From Allium sativum (taxonomy: Eukaryota; Streptophyta; Magnoliopsida; Asparagales; Amaryllidaceae), in assembly GCA_030737875.1 (NCBI GenBank), contig CM060910.1, positions 248,342,427 to 248,406,426 of the forward strand: 64,000 bases of DNA, in the 5' to 3' direction. This document shows, in pieces, positions 50,101 to 61,835 of the stretch (position 1 is the stretch's first letter; each line of letters opens with the position of its first letter). The notes below the pieces were generated by a model. It had not been told where the DNA came from. It made no database searches and saw only the letters and a list, made by a program, of their open reading frames with translations. A program made the position numbers and the translations under genes.

Positions 50101-52947
50101 AAAATAAACATATATGAGTTGAAATATTCATTAATTAGCTAATGAAATGATTTGCACCTATTTATGTAACATTAGAATGAATGGAGTTTTTAAACCAAAT
50201 AGAAATCAAATATGAAGTCGAATAGAAATTGATAAATGATAAGAACTGTATTATATGTGTACATGCAATATTCATTGAACAGGTTATAGCAAAGGGGCTA
50301 GAGAAGAGGAATAAAATTCTGTGCCCGACAAATAGGTACACATTTACTGATTTGTTTGGGTGATGATTTTGAGCCTGTTGGCTAGCCGCTTGGCTTTTTC
50401 TTTTTCTTTTTGAGATTAGAAGGACCGGGAAAGCTATTTGCGATTTCCCGATGCTCCCGGTGCAGGGGAGGTTATGGCGAAATTTTTCCAAAATTTAAGG
50501 CGTTAGAAAAATATTTGAAGTTAAAACGATATGGAAATCATTGAATGAACTATATTTATATAAATATATAAATATAAATAAAATTAAAACGAAATGAGGC
50601 CGTGCAGTTTGTATTTTGAAACCGTGATTTCAAACGACTAGTACGGGAAATCCGACCATTGGATTTTCCCAAAACCTCAACCGTCGGGTTCGCCTTGGAA
50701 TAATCTTTCCAACGGCACCAACCTTGTAAAAATCCAACGGTTGGATTGTCTGGAATGTTTAATTCAAATCTGAAGAAAAACAGCGCCAGAAGCGATTATA
50801 TTTATATATATATATATAAATATAATTATATATTTAATCGAATAACGACGCTGCAGTTCGTATTTTGAAATCAAAACTTCAAACGATTGTACCGGGAGAT
50901 CCGACCGTCGGATTTTCCCGAAACTGGAACCGTTGGATTCGTTTTGAAAAGACCTTTCTAATGATGTAAATTTTGTGAAGATCCAACGGTTAGATTTTCA
51001 GATATGTGTAAATCAAATCTGAAGAAAAACAGCGCCACGGCCGCTGTATGGCCCGAAGCGTCGTTTTGAATAAAATGGCTATTTTAAAATAAATAAAAAT
51101 AGCGATAAATCATTATAAAATATCATAAACGATATGGAATGGAAATAAACTGAATTTGCTTGATTTATGTGATATTTGATGGTTGAATGTGTTTGGTGTG
51201 AAAATTACATTAAAGAACAGAATTGGTGTTGTCGAATAATTTAACCATTGAAATAAATCGAATTGAAATTCTAAATATGCGTGAATTATTTGAGAAGGCC
51301 GAGTTAATTCTCATTTCAAATAATTGACCGACGATTGAAAGTCGAAGATGAAGACGATGGTCGAAGACCGGAGATCTTCACCTCGTTTGGGTGGTAACCG
51401 AGGTCCTGATTGGGAGGCATCCCGAAATATGGATAATGAGTGGTGATCGTCTAGACGTAAGTGGTGATCGAAGGGTTTGCGAGGTATTTAGTGCCTCCGG
51501 TTTCGTTCAGACCCAGAACGGACTTGTAAATGGACTGTGTGTCTGACATTGGATTTTATTCTGTGTAGATTGATATCTGTTAAATATACATCTGTTTGGC
51601 GGCGGAGAATTTATTCTTTTGCTTAACGCCCTTCTCTGAGACGCACGAGCTCAGAGGTTGTATATCGATGGACATCAGTCGCATGGCATGAATTGCCTGT
51701 GTGGCATGCTAAGATGCAGTGATCAGGGCTTCTGTTGAAAAGCAAAGTCTTGTGGTGATGATCAAAGCACCGCCTGCATGGCATAGCTTTGTGTATAACG
51801 TGAATTCGCGAGCCTCACACCCCGGTATGAACCTAAAACGGGAGAAGGACATCAGGGAGGGCATGCGTTTCTTTCTAGCTAGGGTGGTGTCAGTGACCTA
51901 CCAGCCCTGACATTTATATACTTTTCACCTATGTGGTTGTTGCTGTTGCGAGGCGCCTCGGTTTGATCAGACGATCCGGTCCGATGGAGTCATTCGTTGG
52001 CTCGTTTACGCCCCAAAGGGCGGAGGAACGTATTGTTCAGGCACTATAATCCACTCCGTGTGGACTGGCCCTGACGATCCAAGGGGCAGTTGCGGCTGTT
52101 CCGGAGACATGGGCTAGATTGTCTCGAATTCGGTGAGGACTATCTTTTGCCTTGGTTCATGACGAAAATCCAATTTCCAAATACGACATCGTGCGGTTTT
52201 GATTGTATATATATATGGCGACATGATATATGGTACCCATGCCGTCTATGATTGATAGTTATGATTGAAATTGTTTTTGAAACATATAAACACTGGTCAT
52301 AATACCAAATGCTTTTGTTTTATTCGTATCAATCATATTTTGGCCATTATAAGGTAAAACTCTATCCTCCGGTTTGCGTTGCATTGTGTGATGGGAACTG
52401 AGTCTTATAATGGCTTCATTTTTGTTAAAAGCATAGCGATGTTTAAAAGAAAGATTTGTTTTAAAGCACTGGCAATCCAATGGAGTAAACCCGTTCCATG
52501 AAAGTGGCGTGGTCCTGTGATTAGCCATATTATATATGTGTTGAATAGATTTCTCATACCAGTCCCATGACTGACTCGTAGTTTGTTTCACTCTCAAACT
52601 CGGGTGCCCCTTTTTCCACACGGGAAGCCTTGTATTCAGGTTTAGCTGGTTCTTTCTGGATAGCTGGAGCTGAAGATGGATTCTATCATTTATTTCCTTT
52701 TATGCTGTTCAGCTCCTATTGTACATATTTTGTTTATTTCCGCTGTAGACATTTATGTATAGCTGAACTGTATTTGTACTAAGTAAGATCCTGTATACTG
52801 TGTAACTCTGATGATTACTTTTATCCAGTATATTTTGTTGTTCATTATCTGGTGTATTTATTTAATTCTGTTCTGCTATTATCTATTTCTGTGTTATATT
52901 CCAAAGATAGCCCTGTTTCCGTCTGAACGGGAATTCGGGTCGTCTCA
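47113..52947 (+). repeat. 3' LTR of element A (5835 bp)
   Basis: Collinear with 36531-42357, with the same repeat numbers and only scattered differences noticed (for example around 47353, 47487 and 47912, and A/C run lengths). Confidence 0.95.
49360..49998. repeat. Five tandem 128-bp repeats in A 3' LTR
   Basis: The same array and copy number as at 38773-39413, including the shortened third unit start (GAAACATTC) and the diverged last unit. Confidence 0.95.
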
Positions 52948-52952
52948 CAGTC
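52948..52952. repeat. Right TSD of element A
   Basis: CAGTC is identical to 36526-36530. Confidence 0.95.
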
Positions 52953-53030
52953 CTTGCGGAGGCTCATCATTCTAAGATGACTATTCATCTAAGTGGCGAT
53001 AAAATATATAGAGTTCGAGGTAGTGAAGCC
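52953..53030 (+). pseudogene. Element B integrase H2C2 remnant, right piece
   Basis: LAEAHHSKMTIHLSGDKIYR carries the histidine half of the H2C2 finger (compare [17 protein letters not shown] in A). The cysteine half, the DDE core and most of the C-terminus are deleted after KIYR. Confidence 0.8.
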
Positions 53031-53298
53031 AAACTTGCAAGAGGAAGTGAAAGTTGAGAAGGAAGCAATGATTGGACGAGTTCCGACTTTCGTACTTGGA
53101 TCAGAGGTTAAGAAACTGCGAAGCAGAGAGGTTAGGTTAATAAAAGTGCAACGGGGAGAAGATAGCGGGGATGTGACTTGGGAGACTGAAGACAAAGAAC
53201 AAGCTTCGTACCCTTTCCTTTTTGGGACTATGTTCTTAACTCCTTTTTCCAAAGCTCTAATTCGTACTTGCTGCTATCATTTAGATATATCCTATTAA
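52993..53298 (+). pseudogene. Element B integrase C-terminus and chromodomain
   Basis: The frame holds FEVVKPNLQEEVKVEKEAM, the usual linker, then LRSREVRLIKVQRGEDSGDV and TWETED, the chromodomain core seen in A as [15 protein letters not shown] and CTWETEE. The reading overlaps the H2C2 remnant because of an internal deletion. The downstream part (from FLFGTMF) is past the natural end. Confidence 0.8.
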
Positions 53299-53815
53299 TC
53301 GAATCTTCAACCTTTAGGTAGGAGTACCATGATTGTAAACATGTGGTTGAGACATGTTATGGCTGATGGATGCAAGTGGATGCCAGTGTTTGTAGTGGAT
53401 GCCTATGGATGCATATACACACATTAGGCACTAGATTGGCTCAATCACACTCATATTGCATATGGATGTGTGTGCATTTTCTTTTCTTTTATGGATGAAA
53501 ATTAATGTGTTAGCATATGGATGTTGCATTTGGACGAACGAGTATGCACACATATAGAACTCACATGTTATAATAAGATTATTTGCATACATATTGGGTT
53601 CATGGCACTAACATACATTGCATTAAGGAGGTCAAATGAATCAGTAGACCGCCTGATTTTCGCATTAGTGTTGGGACACATACACACACCCTTGCATATA
53701 TTTATATAAGCATTAGAAGACTTTATGGACAATGGATGCCAGTGATTAATGGATGAGTAGATGGATGGTAGGATATGCATTCTTCTCAACTTAGAGATTT
53801 CGAAGACGAAATCCT
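53299..53815 (+). other. B 3' interior with GGATGC-rich phrases
   Basis: Non-coding. GGATGC or TGGATG recurs about a dozen times between 53365 and 53765. It ends with TTCGAAGACGAAATCC before the PPT, the counterpart of the pre-PPT phrase in A. Confidence 0.6.
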
Positions 53816-53830
53816 TTGAGTAGGGGAGAA
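53816..53830 (+). other. Polypurine tract of element B
   Basis: TTGAGTAGGGGAGAA lies directly before the LTR start TGTAACACCC. Confidence 0.85.
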
Positions 53831-54118
53831 TGTAACACCCGGTATTTTTAACGACACTAAAAGAGGGTAAATTAAATTATGATTAATTTAATATTTGGAA
53901 TTAAGGGAAATGGACTGCGCCATTGCGTCCGTCTTGAAATTCTGGTCAAGATAGACATTTGGTTTGCATAAAACGAATATCGTATGAAGAAGTCATGAGG
54001 ATTTTAAGTTTGTATATGCACAGAAGAAATATGTATGTACACATGATACTGAGTTAAATATGATTTAGCACTTATCCAGAAAGGGTCCTAAAATCGAAAA
54101 TTTGTCTAACGGCAAATT

Positions 54119-54235
54119 TCCCGCTCTAGTGGGTCGACCCCCTAGAGGGGTGTCGACACCGGGGTCGACCTCCCTTAAGGGGTGTCGACACCAGGGTCGA
54201 CCCACCTATAGAGGTGTTGACACCCCTAGGGCTGA
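54119..54235. repeat. GTCGAC dyad array in B 3' LTR
   Basis: The same array as at 31505-31610, with cleaner dyads (GGGGTGTCGACACC, GGGTCGACC). The TATA box follows at 54266. Confidence 0.85.
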
Positions 54236-54265
54236 TGTGGCAGTCCATTTCAGTGGGGTTGGCAT

Positions 54266-54275
54266 CTATAAATAC
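54266..54275 (+). promoter_or_regulatory. TATA box of B 3' LTR
   Basis: CTATAAATAC, identical to 31641-31650. Confidence 0.6.
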
Positions 54276-55326
54276 ATGGTTATTTCTCTTGTTTTCTTCA
54301 ATGAGAATCCATGGGGCCAAACTCTACCGGTGTCTGAATTAAACTAGATTTGTTAAACTCCTACAGCTATCAACTTAAGCAAATCAGTTAGAGACTCAAG
54401 ATCCATTCTTCTTCTATTTTCTAATCCAAACACTGTGAGTTCCTATTTGCTTTTAGATATAAATATTTAAAAGTAAACATGATATGACTATAGTTTGGAT
54501 TTGTTCATATGACCCGATTATAATAGATCCATTGTAAATTGTGAATATATGACATTTTGAATTGGTTAGGATTTGGATCTCAATCTTTATCTTATCGGAT
54601 ATATTGTAACATATATGACATTCTACGATGTGGATCTTGATCTTATTTGTGATAGTTCTAATTTTAACTATTGGATATGAATTATGTGGACATCTAAATT
54701 ATTAATCACATCTAGTTTATCACCTTGTGCTTATCATGCTGGATCTACCTTTATAGATCTAATTCATTTGTGGTTAATTTATCATGTCATGTTAGATCTA
54801 CCTTTATAGATCAAATTCGTTTGTGGTTAATTTATCACGTCACATTTGTAGATCTTAAACTTTACCGATCATGTGGTGATTAATTTAGACCTATCATCAA
54901 TTGGAAATATGAATCTTTATTTATTCATACCTATTATGACATCCTTAGTATGTTAGATCTAGTTTTATTATCACATGCTCACTAGATCTATTTTTATATG
55001 TCCACCTTATCACTATGCTAATTACATGTTTATGTCACTTTTGTTAAAACAATCACTATTGTCATCTTTCCCCTTTTATTGTTTATGGCTAGTCTACTTT
55101 CTAGCCTAGGCATGATGCCAAATATATGCGAATGCATTAGTTAGGGAATGGGGGAAAACATTAGAATTGGCATAACTTGAATGATGAATATGAATTTGGC
55201 CATATAATCCATTATGAATACAATTGGGTAAATGGGCATGAACACCTATAAAGGCATGGGTATAATTAATAGGTTAATAATTAAAATGCCTAGAATTATA
55301 GTAATTAGAAAACTGTAATGGCACTT

Positions 55327-55540
55327 ATGACACGAGGTTAGGTTGCATTAGTAGAGGAAGGCTGCCCGGACCCGACCGACATATCCAGCAACCACTAATG
55401 ATGAACCTAATGTGAGAGGTCTAAGTGCACAAATACGAGACGAGCTATGACACAAGGGTAAGCCCAACTTGTCGAAGAAGTCTTCCCGGACCCGATCGGC
55501 ATATTCAACATCCACAAGTTGTAGGCCTAATGTGGAAGGT
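55327..55540. repeat. Two stem-loops in B 3' LTR
   Basis: Unit 1 pairs CATTAGT with ACTAATG and TTAGGTT with AACCTAA. Unit 2 pairs CAACTTGT with ACAAGTTG. Loops hold GCCCGGACCCGACCG and TTCCCGGACCCGATCGG. Confidence 0.8.
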
Positions 55541-57391
55541 CTAGCCCATTATAACCATAAATGGACATGGTAATGAATTGGAATAAACAAGGAAGGATAG
55601 TAACCTATTATCATTAATTACTTTAATGATGAATGTTATATAATAGGCAGACTTATCCTAGGGACAAGAGGAAACTATAACATATGTTATAATAAAAAGG
55701 GAAAGGATGCTTATTAGAAAACCTTAGTTAAGAAAACTAAGTTAATCAGCAGACAACATTAAGTTGTAGTTATATGTTAAATAGAAAACATGTGAACTGA
55801 GACGAAATATACTTAATTAAATGTTAAGTAAAACATGTTATTGTAACTATGGAATTAGACAATCAATAATACAATGGGATTGTAAGATTACTTCCACTAA
55901 TTACAATCTAGGGGTGGAAGATTGTAAGATTACTTCTGTTAATTGCAATCTAAAGAATAACATGTAACGGGGCTTATTAATGAACTTAAATGGATTAAGT
56001 TATATTTTTATGAAATTAATAAGCAAGTGGAATTTTGGCAAGTGAAAAGAAGTCAATGTGAATGGGGATAACCTGTTAATTTGTAATGTTTAACCTAATT
56101 GAATCCATCGGGATTGTATGAACATGACAACTTGATTAGCGGTTAAGTAATATTTGAATAAAACAGTAGGAGGGTTAAGTACATCTTGGGTTGGTGGGTA
56201 ATATTTGTAAATATAGGCCCACAAACTTAACCTTTTGGGGTTATGTAATTAAAAACACCATTAGGCAAACATAACCAGTGGAAAACCTAGTAGTGGGGAT
56301 GCAAGACAAAAGGGAGAACTTGCAGCATCTTGTATGGGACCCATTTCAGTCAGTAACCCTTAAATAGGTATCAAACGGGTACTCCGAACTAGGTTGGGTC
56401 AGAGTGGGGCACGCTTACTGAACTAATTATAATAGATCCAAATGTGGAGGACGGTGTCATGACGGCGCGTTCCAACGAGATCATGTGCATGCATGACTCC
56501 GCCTGCTCGGGAAAATAAGAAGCTGTGACATTAGTAGATATGGTTGTGCACATCCGGGAAATGAAGGTTTGCCACTTTAGGGAATGATACACCCTACTGT
56601 GGGGCCAGCATATGGTATCTACGGAGTAGGGAGCTGATGACTAGCGTAGTAGTTAGGGTACATCTAGACTCTGATAAAGTTAGGAGTCCGTTCTAGGGGC
56701 TATCTGTGGATTCTATGGGGTTTACTACCTCTCACCAGAAAGTACGCCTTAGTCTACCATCTTATACATGTTGGGGATCATCTCGGTTTAAGTTATACAA
56801 GTACAAGTGCAGAGTAATCATTAGAAGCGTACACATCTTATCCTGTCTACCTTGTCACACCTGCCTTTTATGTAGTTATCCCTCTCTTATCCACTTTTTA
56901 TGCCTGTCATGCTACTTTTATTTATTTACTTGCTAAAAGTAACTGGACTCGCCAGACTTTACGTCTGACCCTTTTTGTTTCCTCTTCTTTCTTCCGTTCC
57001 CCCACTTCCCGCCCCCGCCCCCTATGTTCACAGGGAGGGAATTCTCAGGCTTAGTCAAGACTCGGTTATCATCTTGTTGGATCTGCTTTTGAAGTATAGC
57101 TCAAGTTCTTATCTCTACTATGGCTTTGTCTCTTTTATTTAGGGAATTATGTTTTCTTTTAAGTATTTATATACTCTAATGGTACAAGACAAAAGATATG
57201 TTATTGTAATGGGTTTTTGTATTTTCAGAATGTGAGTTTTTGGACCACAGTATTTTATGATAAATAAAGTTTTTATTCCGCTGTTATGTTATATGTCTGT
57301 CTTGTAATATTTCTGTTCTGTTTACTAAAACGCTTCACGAAACTTAATGCATTCCCTTTGTGATTGACACTAACGGATGTGGGGTGTCACA

Positions 57392-57396
57392 GATGC
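57392..57396. repeat. Right TSD of element B
   Basis: GATGC compares with GACGC at 31196-31200. Confidence 0.65.
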
Positions 57397-58200
57397 TGAC
57401 TTTGTCAACAACATGTCGGTATCCAACTCATAAAATGAGACCAAGATATATTGACGCTGACTTTGTCGACAATATGTCGAATAGAGCTTCGCGGATTTGC
57501 ACACCAATGCTAGATTTATAAGCAATGTTTGATACCCTTGCATTGCTATTATTATTATTGAAAATATAAGAACAAGAGAGATTACGAGAACTCAACTTAA
57601 TATAACTTAGTTTTAAGGACTTAAAAAGCCAATATAAGTATTTTAAGTCCTCCACTCATTAAATAAAGACTACAATTTAGAATAAACTTCATGACAACAC
57701 CTAAGAATCTCCCTATGTACCGGTTATACTATTGTACTTCAAAATTGATCTTTTCATTATATTTTTTATTCGATCTTAGTTGAGAGAAAAAAATACTACC
57801 AACTGACAAATGTTAATTTATTTTATTGTATCAAACTAAAATGAGTCATGTTTTTTTTTTATAAAAAAAATGGCATGTTACTACGGTCTAAAATGCATGA
57901 TGGTCCTATATGAATGCATGAAATTGAAAAGAAGAAAAATTAAAGAAAATATAAAAAAATGCAATGCAGACTCCCCCCACACTAGATCTAAACAATGTCC
58001 ACACTGTAACGTTTCCTAAATTTGAAAGATTGTACCCACAGGTGAATGAGTTGCAAAATTATTCGTAAAATGAAATGACGTTTAGGCACTATATGCATGT
58101 GAAAATCATATACAAAATGGATTCTATGATGATAACGAATGTTTTGTGAAGAATGAAATTTCCTTTTTCCTCCATGCCTGCCTCTATTGAAAACGATGTA
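57397..58200 (-). other. E interior between gag and B insertion
   Basis: Non-coding. The minus strand near 57970-57990 reads TAGTGTGGGGGGAGTC, a purine-rich internal phrase of the kind found in Athila/TAT-type elements. TTTGTCGACAATATGTCG and a variant lie at 57403-57480. No protease or RT motif is visible. Confidence 0.5.
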
Positions 58201-58965
58201 TCATGATTTCGTATTTGATTTTTGAGGTTCAAAAGGCATGTCAATAACTTTTGAATTCAAAATCTTCCCTATGCAAATTTGGTTGTAATAGTGATTTATA
58301 CCATTTAGATGAAAATTATCATAGTGTTTAACAACAATTTCTTTTGACGAAATGGGCCTAGGATTATCTTTGAGACGCTTCATATATTCATTCTCGTCAT
58401 TTAAAAGTTTGAGTTCGTCTTCGAAAAGTTCTTTGAAAGACATCGTGGACAATTCTATTGAAGTATGAGAGGCTTTCTGAAATGGTAAATCTGTTGTGTC
58501 ATCAATAACGGTTTCTATCATGTTGACTTGTCCTATTTCAGAATCTTGGTCATTTGAAGAATAAAGTGTCAACCAGGGAAGTGAAGGAGGTAAAGTTACA
58601 GAAGATGGAGTGTTGGGGTTGCCAACATTAGAGGAAGATATGTTGTCGGGGCTGCCGACATTAGAAGAAGATATGTTGGGATTGTCAACATTCGACGAAG
58701 ATAGAGATTTAGAAGGTTCAGATAAATTGGCCTTAATTGCCATCGGAAGAGTGTCAAGCTTTTGAATTAGGGTCAAAATCGAGTGGTTTTCGGGACTGCC
58801 GAAATTATTCATTTTTCTAGACCTAAGGGTGGTGACAACGTTAACTGGAATATTTCCGTCCTCACAAGAATTCATAGTACGAGAGTTATATTTTGGATTC
58901 TCCTTGGGTTGACTAGGCAATTTTCCTTTCTCATTAGTTTTCATTAATTCCTTCATCATATTCAT
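58201..58965 (-). pseudogene. Element E gag C-terminal part (254 codons)
   Basis: It begins in a segment with ELMKTNEKGKLPSQPKENPK, which resembles the GKFPSQ.QPNPK region near the end of Athila gag. It then carries three serine-asparagine repeats (SSSNVDNPN, SSSNVGSPD, SSSNVGNPN). The C-terminus (KHYDNFHLNGINHYYNQI) is not recognised. The frame differs by one from the upstream gag, so a frameshift separates them near 58970. The upstream ATG at 58965 is probably not a natural start. Confidence 0.65.
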
Positions 58966-60010
58966 AATTTTCCAATTTATTTCTCTAAATGCACAATTTC
59001 TTGTGACGTTTAAGAAAATTGAGAGGATTGGGTTGATGATTGAAAGTTGGGGTGCCTATAAGGTTGTTTAAATTGAGTGCAGCTTGAGAGGTTTGAGAAT
59101 TGGGAGATGGAGCTTGGTAATTCAGATTTGGAATAAAGGGTTGCATGTGAGATGGATTCGTCGAATTATTAGGATTTGGCCAAGAAAATTTTGGATGGTT
59201 TCTCTAACTAGGGTTATACATGGATGAGTAAGGCTTATTTTGAGCTATAGAATTAGCTTGTTCTTGAGAGTAATAGTGGCGTAACCCTTCTTCGACTTGA
59301 GAAGCACTATTTTCTAAGAGAAGGTGACTTGGGTCCACGACATGCACTCCTCTAGTAGAAGTACGAATGGGAACACGAATTGATTCCCATTGCATGTCCT
59401 TTTCTCAATAATCTTCTAAGAATTCCTTAGCTTCATCGGATGTTTTAGACATAAATTCTCCTCCATACATTGATTCTAGTTGTGTTCTAGTTTGATAGTT
59501 TAGCCCTTCATATGCAATTTGACATAAGTGATGTTTGGGAAATGCGTAATGAGGACAACTATATAATAATTGGTTGAATCTCTCAAAGTATTTTGAAAAG
59601 GTTTCCCCCTCGTTTTGGTAGAATTGATTTATTTTAGTATGGATTTTTAGAGTTTTATGGAAAAGGAAAAACTTCTTCAAGAATACAGTGACAAATTCAT
59701 CCCAACTTCTTACGGATTGTCTTGGAAGATAATTTAGCCATCTTTTAGCGCTTTCATGTAATGCAAATGGAATTAGCCTTAGCTTGATTGATTCATTAGA
59801 CAAGTGTTGCATTTTAGTTGCGGATGAATACAATACAAATTCACTTAGAAATTCATAGGCAATTTCAAAACCAATAAATTTTGGTACTCCTTGAATAAAA
59901 AAATGTTTTAGCTCAAAATTTCCTTTAACTAGTGGATATACAATGACAAAAGGTTGAACAGTCCTAGTTGGGTAACATTAATCTCAAAGTGATAAGGGCC
60001 TTTCCTTTCC
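58966..60010 (-). pseudogene. Element E gag, capsid domain, broken
   Basis: Read leftwards from about 60000: NFELKHFFIQGVPKF, then SIKLRLIPFALHESAKRWLN (59790-59730), RSWDEFVTVFLKKFF, GETFSKYFERFNQLLYSCPH and YEGLNYQTRTQLES. This is the Athila/TAT-type retrotransposon gag domain that forms the virus-like particle. Open frames 59833-59405 and 59395-59204 are in the same frame, separated by one TGA. A further TAG follows at 59201-59203, and both fall where a tryptophan codon would be expected. The N-terminus upstream of 59833 is diverged. Confidence 0.85.
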
Positions 60011-61811
60011 AACATTGAGATTCAAAAATTTCTGATTTAGTTGATTGTGGTTCATCCCGTTTGAAACGTTCTGATTTACTTGAGAACTCTAGGAGAATTA
60101 TGGTGGCTAACACTCTTATCACTCATTGTTGTTGAATATAGAAAATCCAAAACCTAAGGTTGTCAAAATGAGCTCCTATTCAAAACTAAATAACATACTC
60201 AAGTATACCTTATTAGTTGATAATCTCGATTTGAAGGGGGAAGAGAGTTTTATGACTGTTCATGTATAGTAAAAATACTAAGGGATACGACTAATGTTTT
60301 ACTGGTAGTATGTAACCTCTTTTGCCAGAAGTTCAAAAAATTGAACTAGTATATATCCGCGATCAAACCCTTGAGTGAATCAATTTCATAAATTACACTC
60401 TTGTAGTTAAATATTATGCAATGTCTATTCAAGTTTTATAATTGAAAATGACGAGAGTGATGATTTCAGCTATTAAAATTTCAGCCAATCACAACAATCA
60501 GATAATAGTAACTGCAGAAATTTATTAAAATTGTACAAGCAAGCCGCTGCCCCTGCAGAATTTTTTTACAAGCAATTTCTATTTTTTTCTTTGCAGCAGA
60601 TCACTTGTAGAGTTCAGAAAATTTTACGGTGGGGTATGGTCGTCCGTCCAGAGCTATGAGACTTCATTGTTTGCTTCGTTCGACTCCTATCGATCCTTTA
60701 TTGTTACTTGACTGTCTTTTTTTCTTGAGTTTCTTTCTCTTTCTTTTTTGTTCCTTTTTTTTGGAAAAAATAGAAAGCATAAAAAGCAAACTAAAATGAA
60801 CAAAAAATCTAGATTGAAAAGAAAAAAAAACTAAACTTAACAACTGCAAAAATGGCTTTAGAAAAAAGAAAAACTAAGCTTAACTCAAAGAAACCAAGAA
60901 AACTAATCAACAAAACTAAGACTCAACATAACCGAACTAATACTTCAAAAAAAGACAACCACCCACTTGAAATAAAAAATATCAGAATCTCCTTGCCAAA
61001 CACTTAAACACGGGTCAACATAAAAAAGGAAACCACAACCGCACACAGAAATTAATCCAGCAAATCCTATTATCTATCCAAAGCACGATTCACACCTCTT
61101 CTTTTGTTTCCTTTTTATCTATAAAAGAACACGAATCAATTCCCAGAAACCAAAATATTGAGTCACACCCCCTTTATTTGTTTCCCTAAATCGATCAAGA
61201 AAATCAAAGTTCCCAAAATCACTTCGTCTCAGGGTGTCGAAAATTGGGAGTTAGGGTTCAAAAGTGGGGCCGAATGTTGTTGATTTTTGGTATTGGCGAT
61301 TTGGCTATGCAGCTGAGGGTATGGCGAATTGATCATCGTGACTTACAAATTGGGATTTCAGAAAATGGAACTGCGGGGTTTTTGTGGTTGTGGATAATGG
61401 ATTTTGAAGGTCCGAAGGAAGCTCGAATAGGGGTTCTGCGAACAATGCGTGAGTATGGTTGTGGATTTTTCGTGATCTGTGTTATAGGTGGCATTGTTTA
61501 TGGACTGATGTGAAGATAGGGAATTGACAGAAATAAAGCAAGAAGAAAGAAGTTTTAAAGAGATTTTTTTGGGTTTTTTGGGAAACAAGAAAGTAATTGT
61601 AAAGGGAATTTGGAAAAGAAATCAGAAAGAAGAAAGAAATAAAAGAGCATATGGCAACCTTTTTTTCTTTTGTTTATATGATTGTAGTATCAATGATTAA
61701 TACTAAACCAACAATTCAAGATTTTTTTTCTATATATACAATAGAAAAAAGGAAAAATGAAAAACTAACATGAATCGAAAATTAAATAAAAAATAAAATT
61801 TAATTGTTTCC
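60011..61811 (-). other. Long leader of element E
   Basis: About 1.8 kb between PBS and gag, with A-rich tracts (60720-61010) and no recognised domain. The frames 61244-61513 (plus) and 61588-61358 (minus) lie on the same DNA and neither carries a motif. Confidence 0.5.
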
Positions 61812-61829
61812 TCCCTGGAAACGGCGCGA
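61812..61829 (-). other. PBS of element E (tRNA-Asp type)
   Basis: The plus strand reads TCCCTGGAAACGGCGCGA, close to the plant tRNA-Asp 3' end TCCCCGGCAACGGCGCCA, so the minus-strand element uses this as PBS, 6 bases from its LTR end. Athila-type elements typically use this primer. Confidence 0.8.
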
Positions 61830-61835
61830 AAAACT

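Larger units (their letters stand above)
36531..52947 (+). mobile_element. Chromovirus A (Ty3/gypsy, probably Tekay/Del), 16.4 kb, nearly complete
   Basis: LTRs 36531-42357 and 47113-52947 begin TGTAACGACCC and end GGGTCGTCTCA, and TSD CAGTC is perfect. PBS (42361), gag-protease, RT-RNase H-integrase-chromodomain and PPT (47100-47112) are in canonical order. LTRs make up about 71% of the element and each is longer than the 4755-bp interior. The two LTRs are nearly identical by eye (scattered substitutions, microsatellite length changes), so insertion is recent. A frameshift at about 44125 and a stop at 44241 break the polyprotein, so it is likely not autonomous in this state. Confidence 0.96.
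31201..57391 (+). mobile_element. Chromovirus B (Ty3/gypsy), decayed, host of element A
   Basis: LTRs 31201-34703 and 53831-57391 align throughout. The PBS follows the first and a PPT precedes the second. The interior holds gag, protease, the start of RT, an integrase zinc-finger remnant and a chromodomain, with RT-RNase H and most of integrase deleted. Element A interrupts the integrase remnant. Without A, B is about 9.8 kb. A C-terminal chromodomain after integrase marks the chromovirus branch; long LTRs suggest the Tekay/Del lineage (inference). Confidence 0.92.
53831..57391 (+). repeat. 3' LTR of element B (3561 bp)
   Basis: Starts TGTAACACCC and ends GGGTGTCACA, an imperfect terminal inverted repeat. 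It aligns with the 5' LTR with many substitutions and indels, for example an insertion near 55998-56030 and a diverged C-rich tract near 57000. Confidence 0.92.

Noticed and set aside
61244..61513. 89-codon plus frame with hydrophobic C-terminus
   Set aside because: Lies in the leader of E, antisense to the element, with no motif or promoter context.
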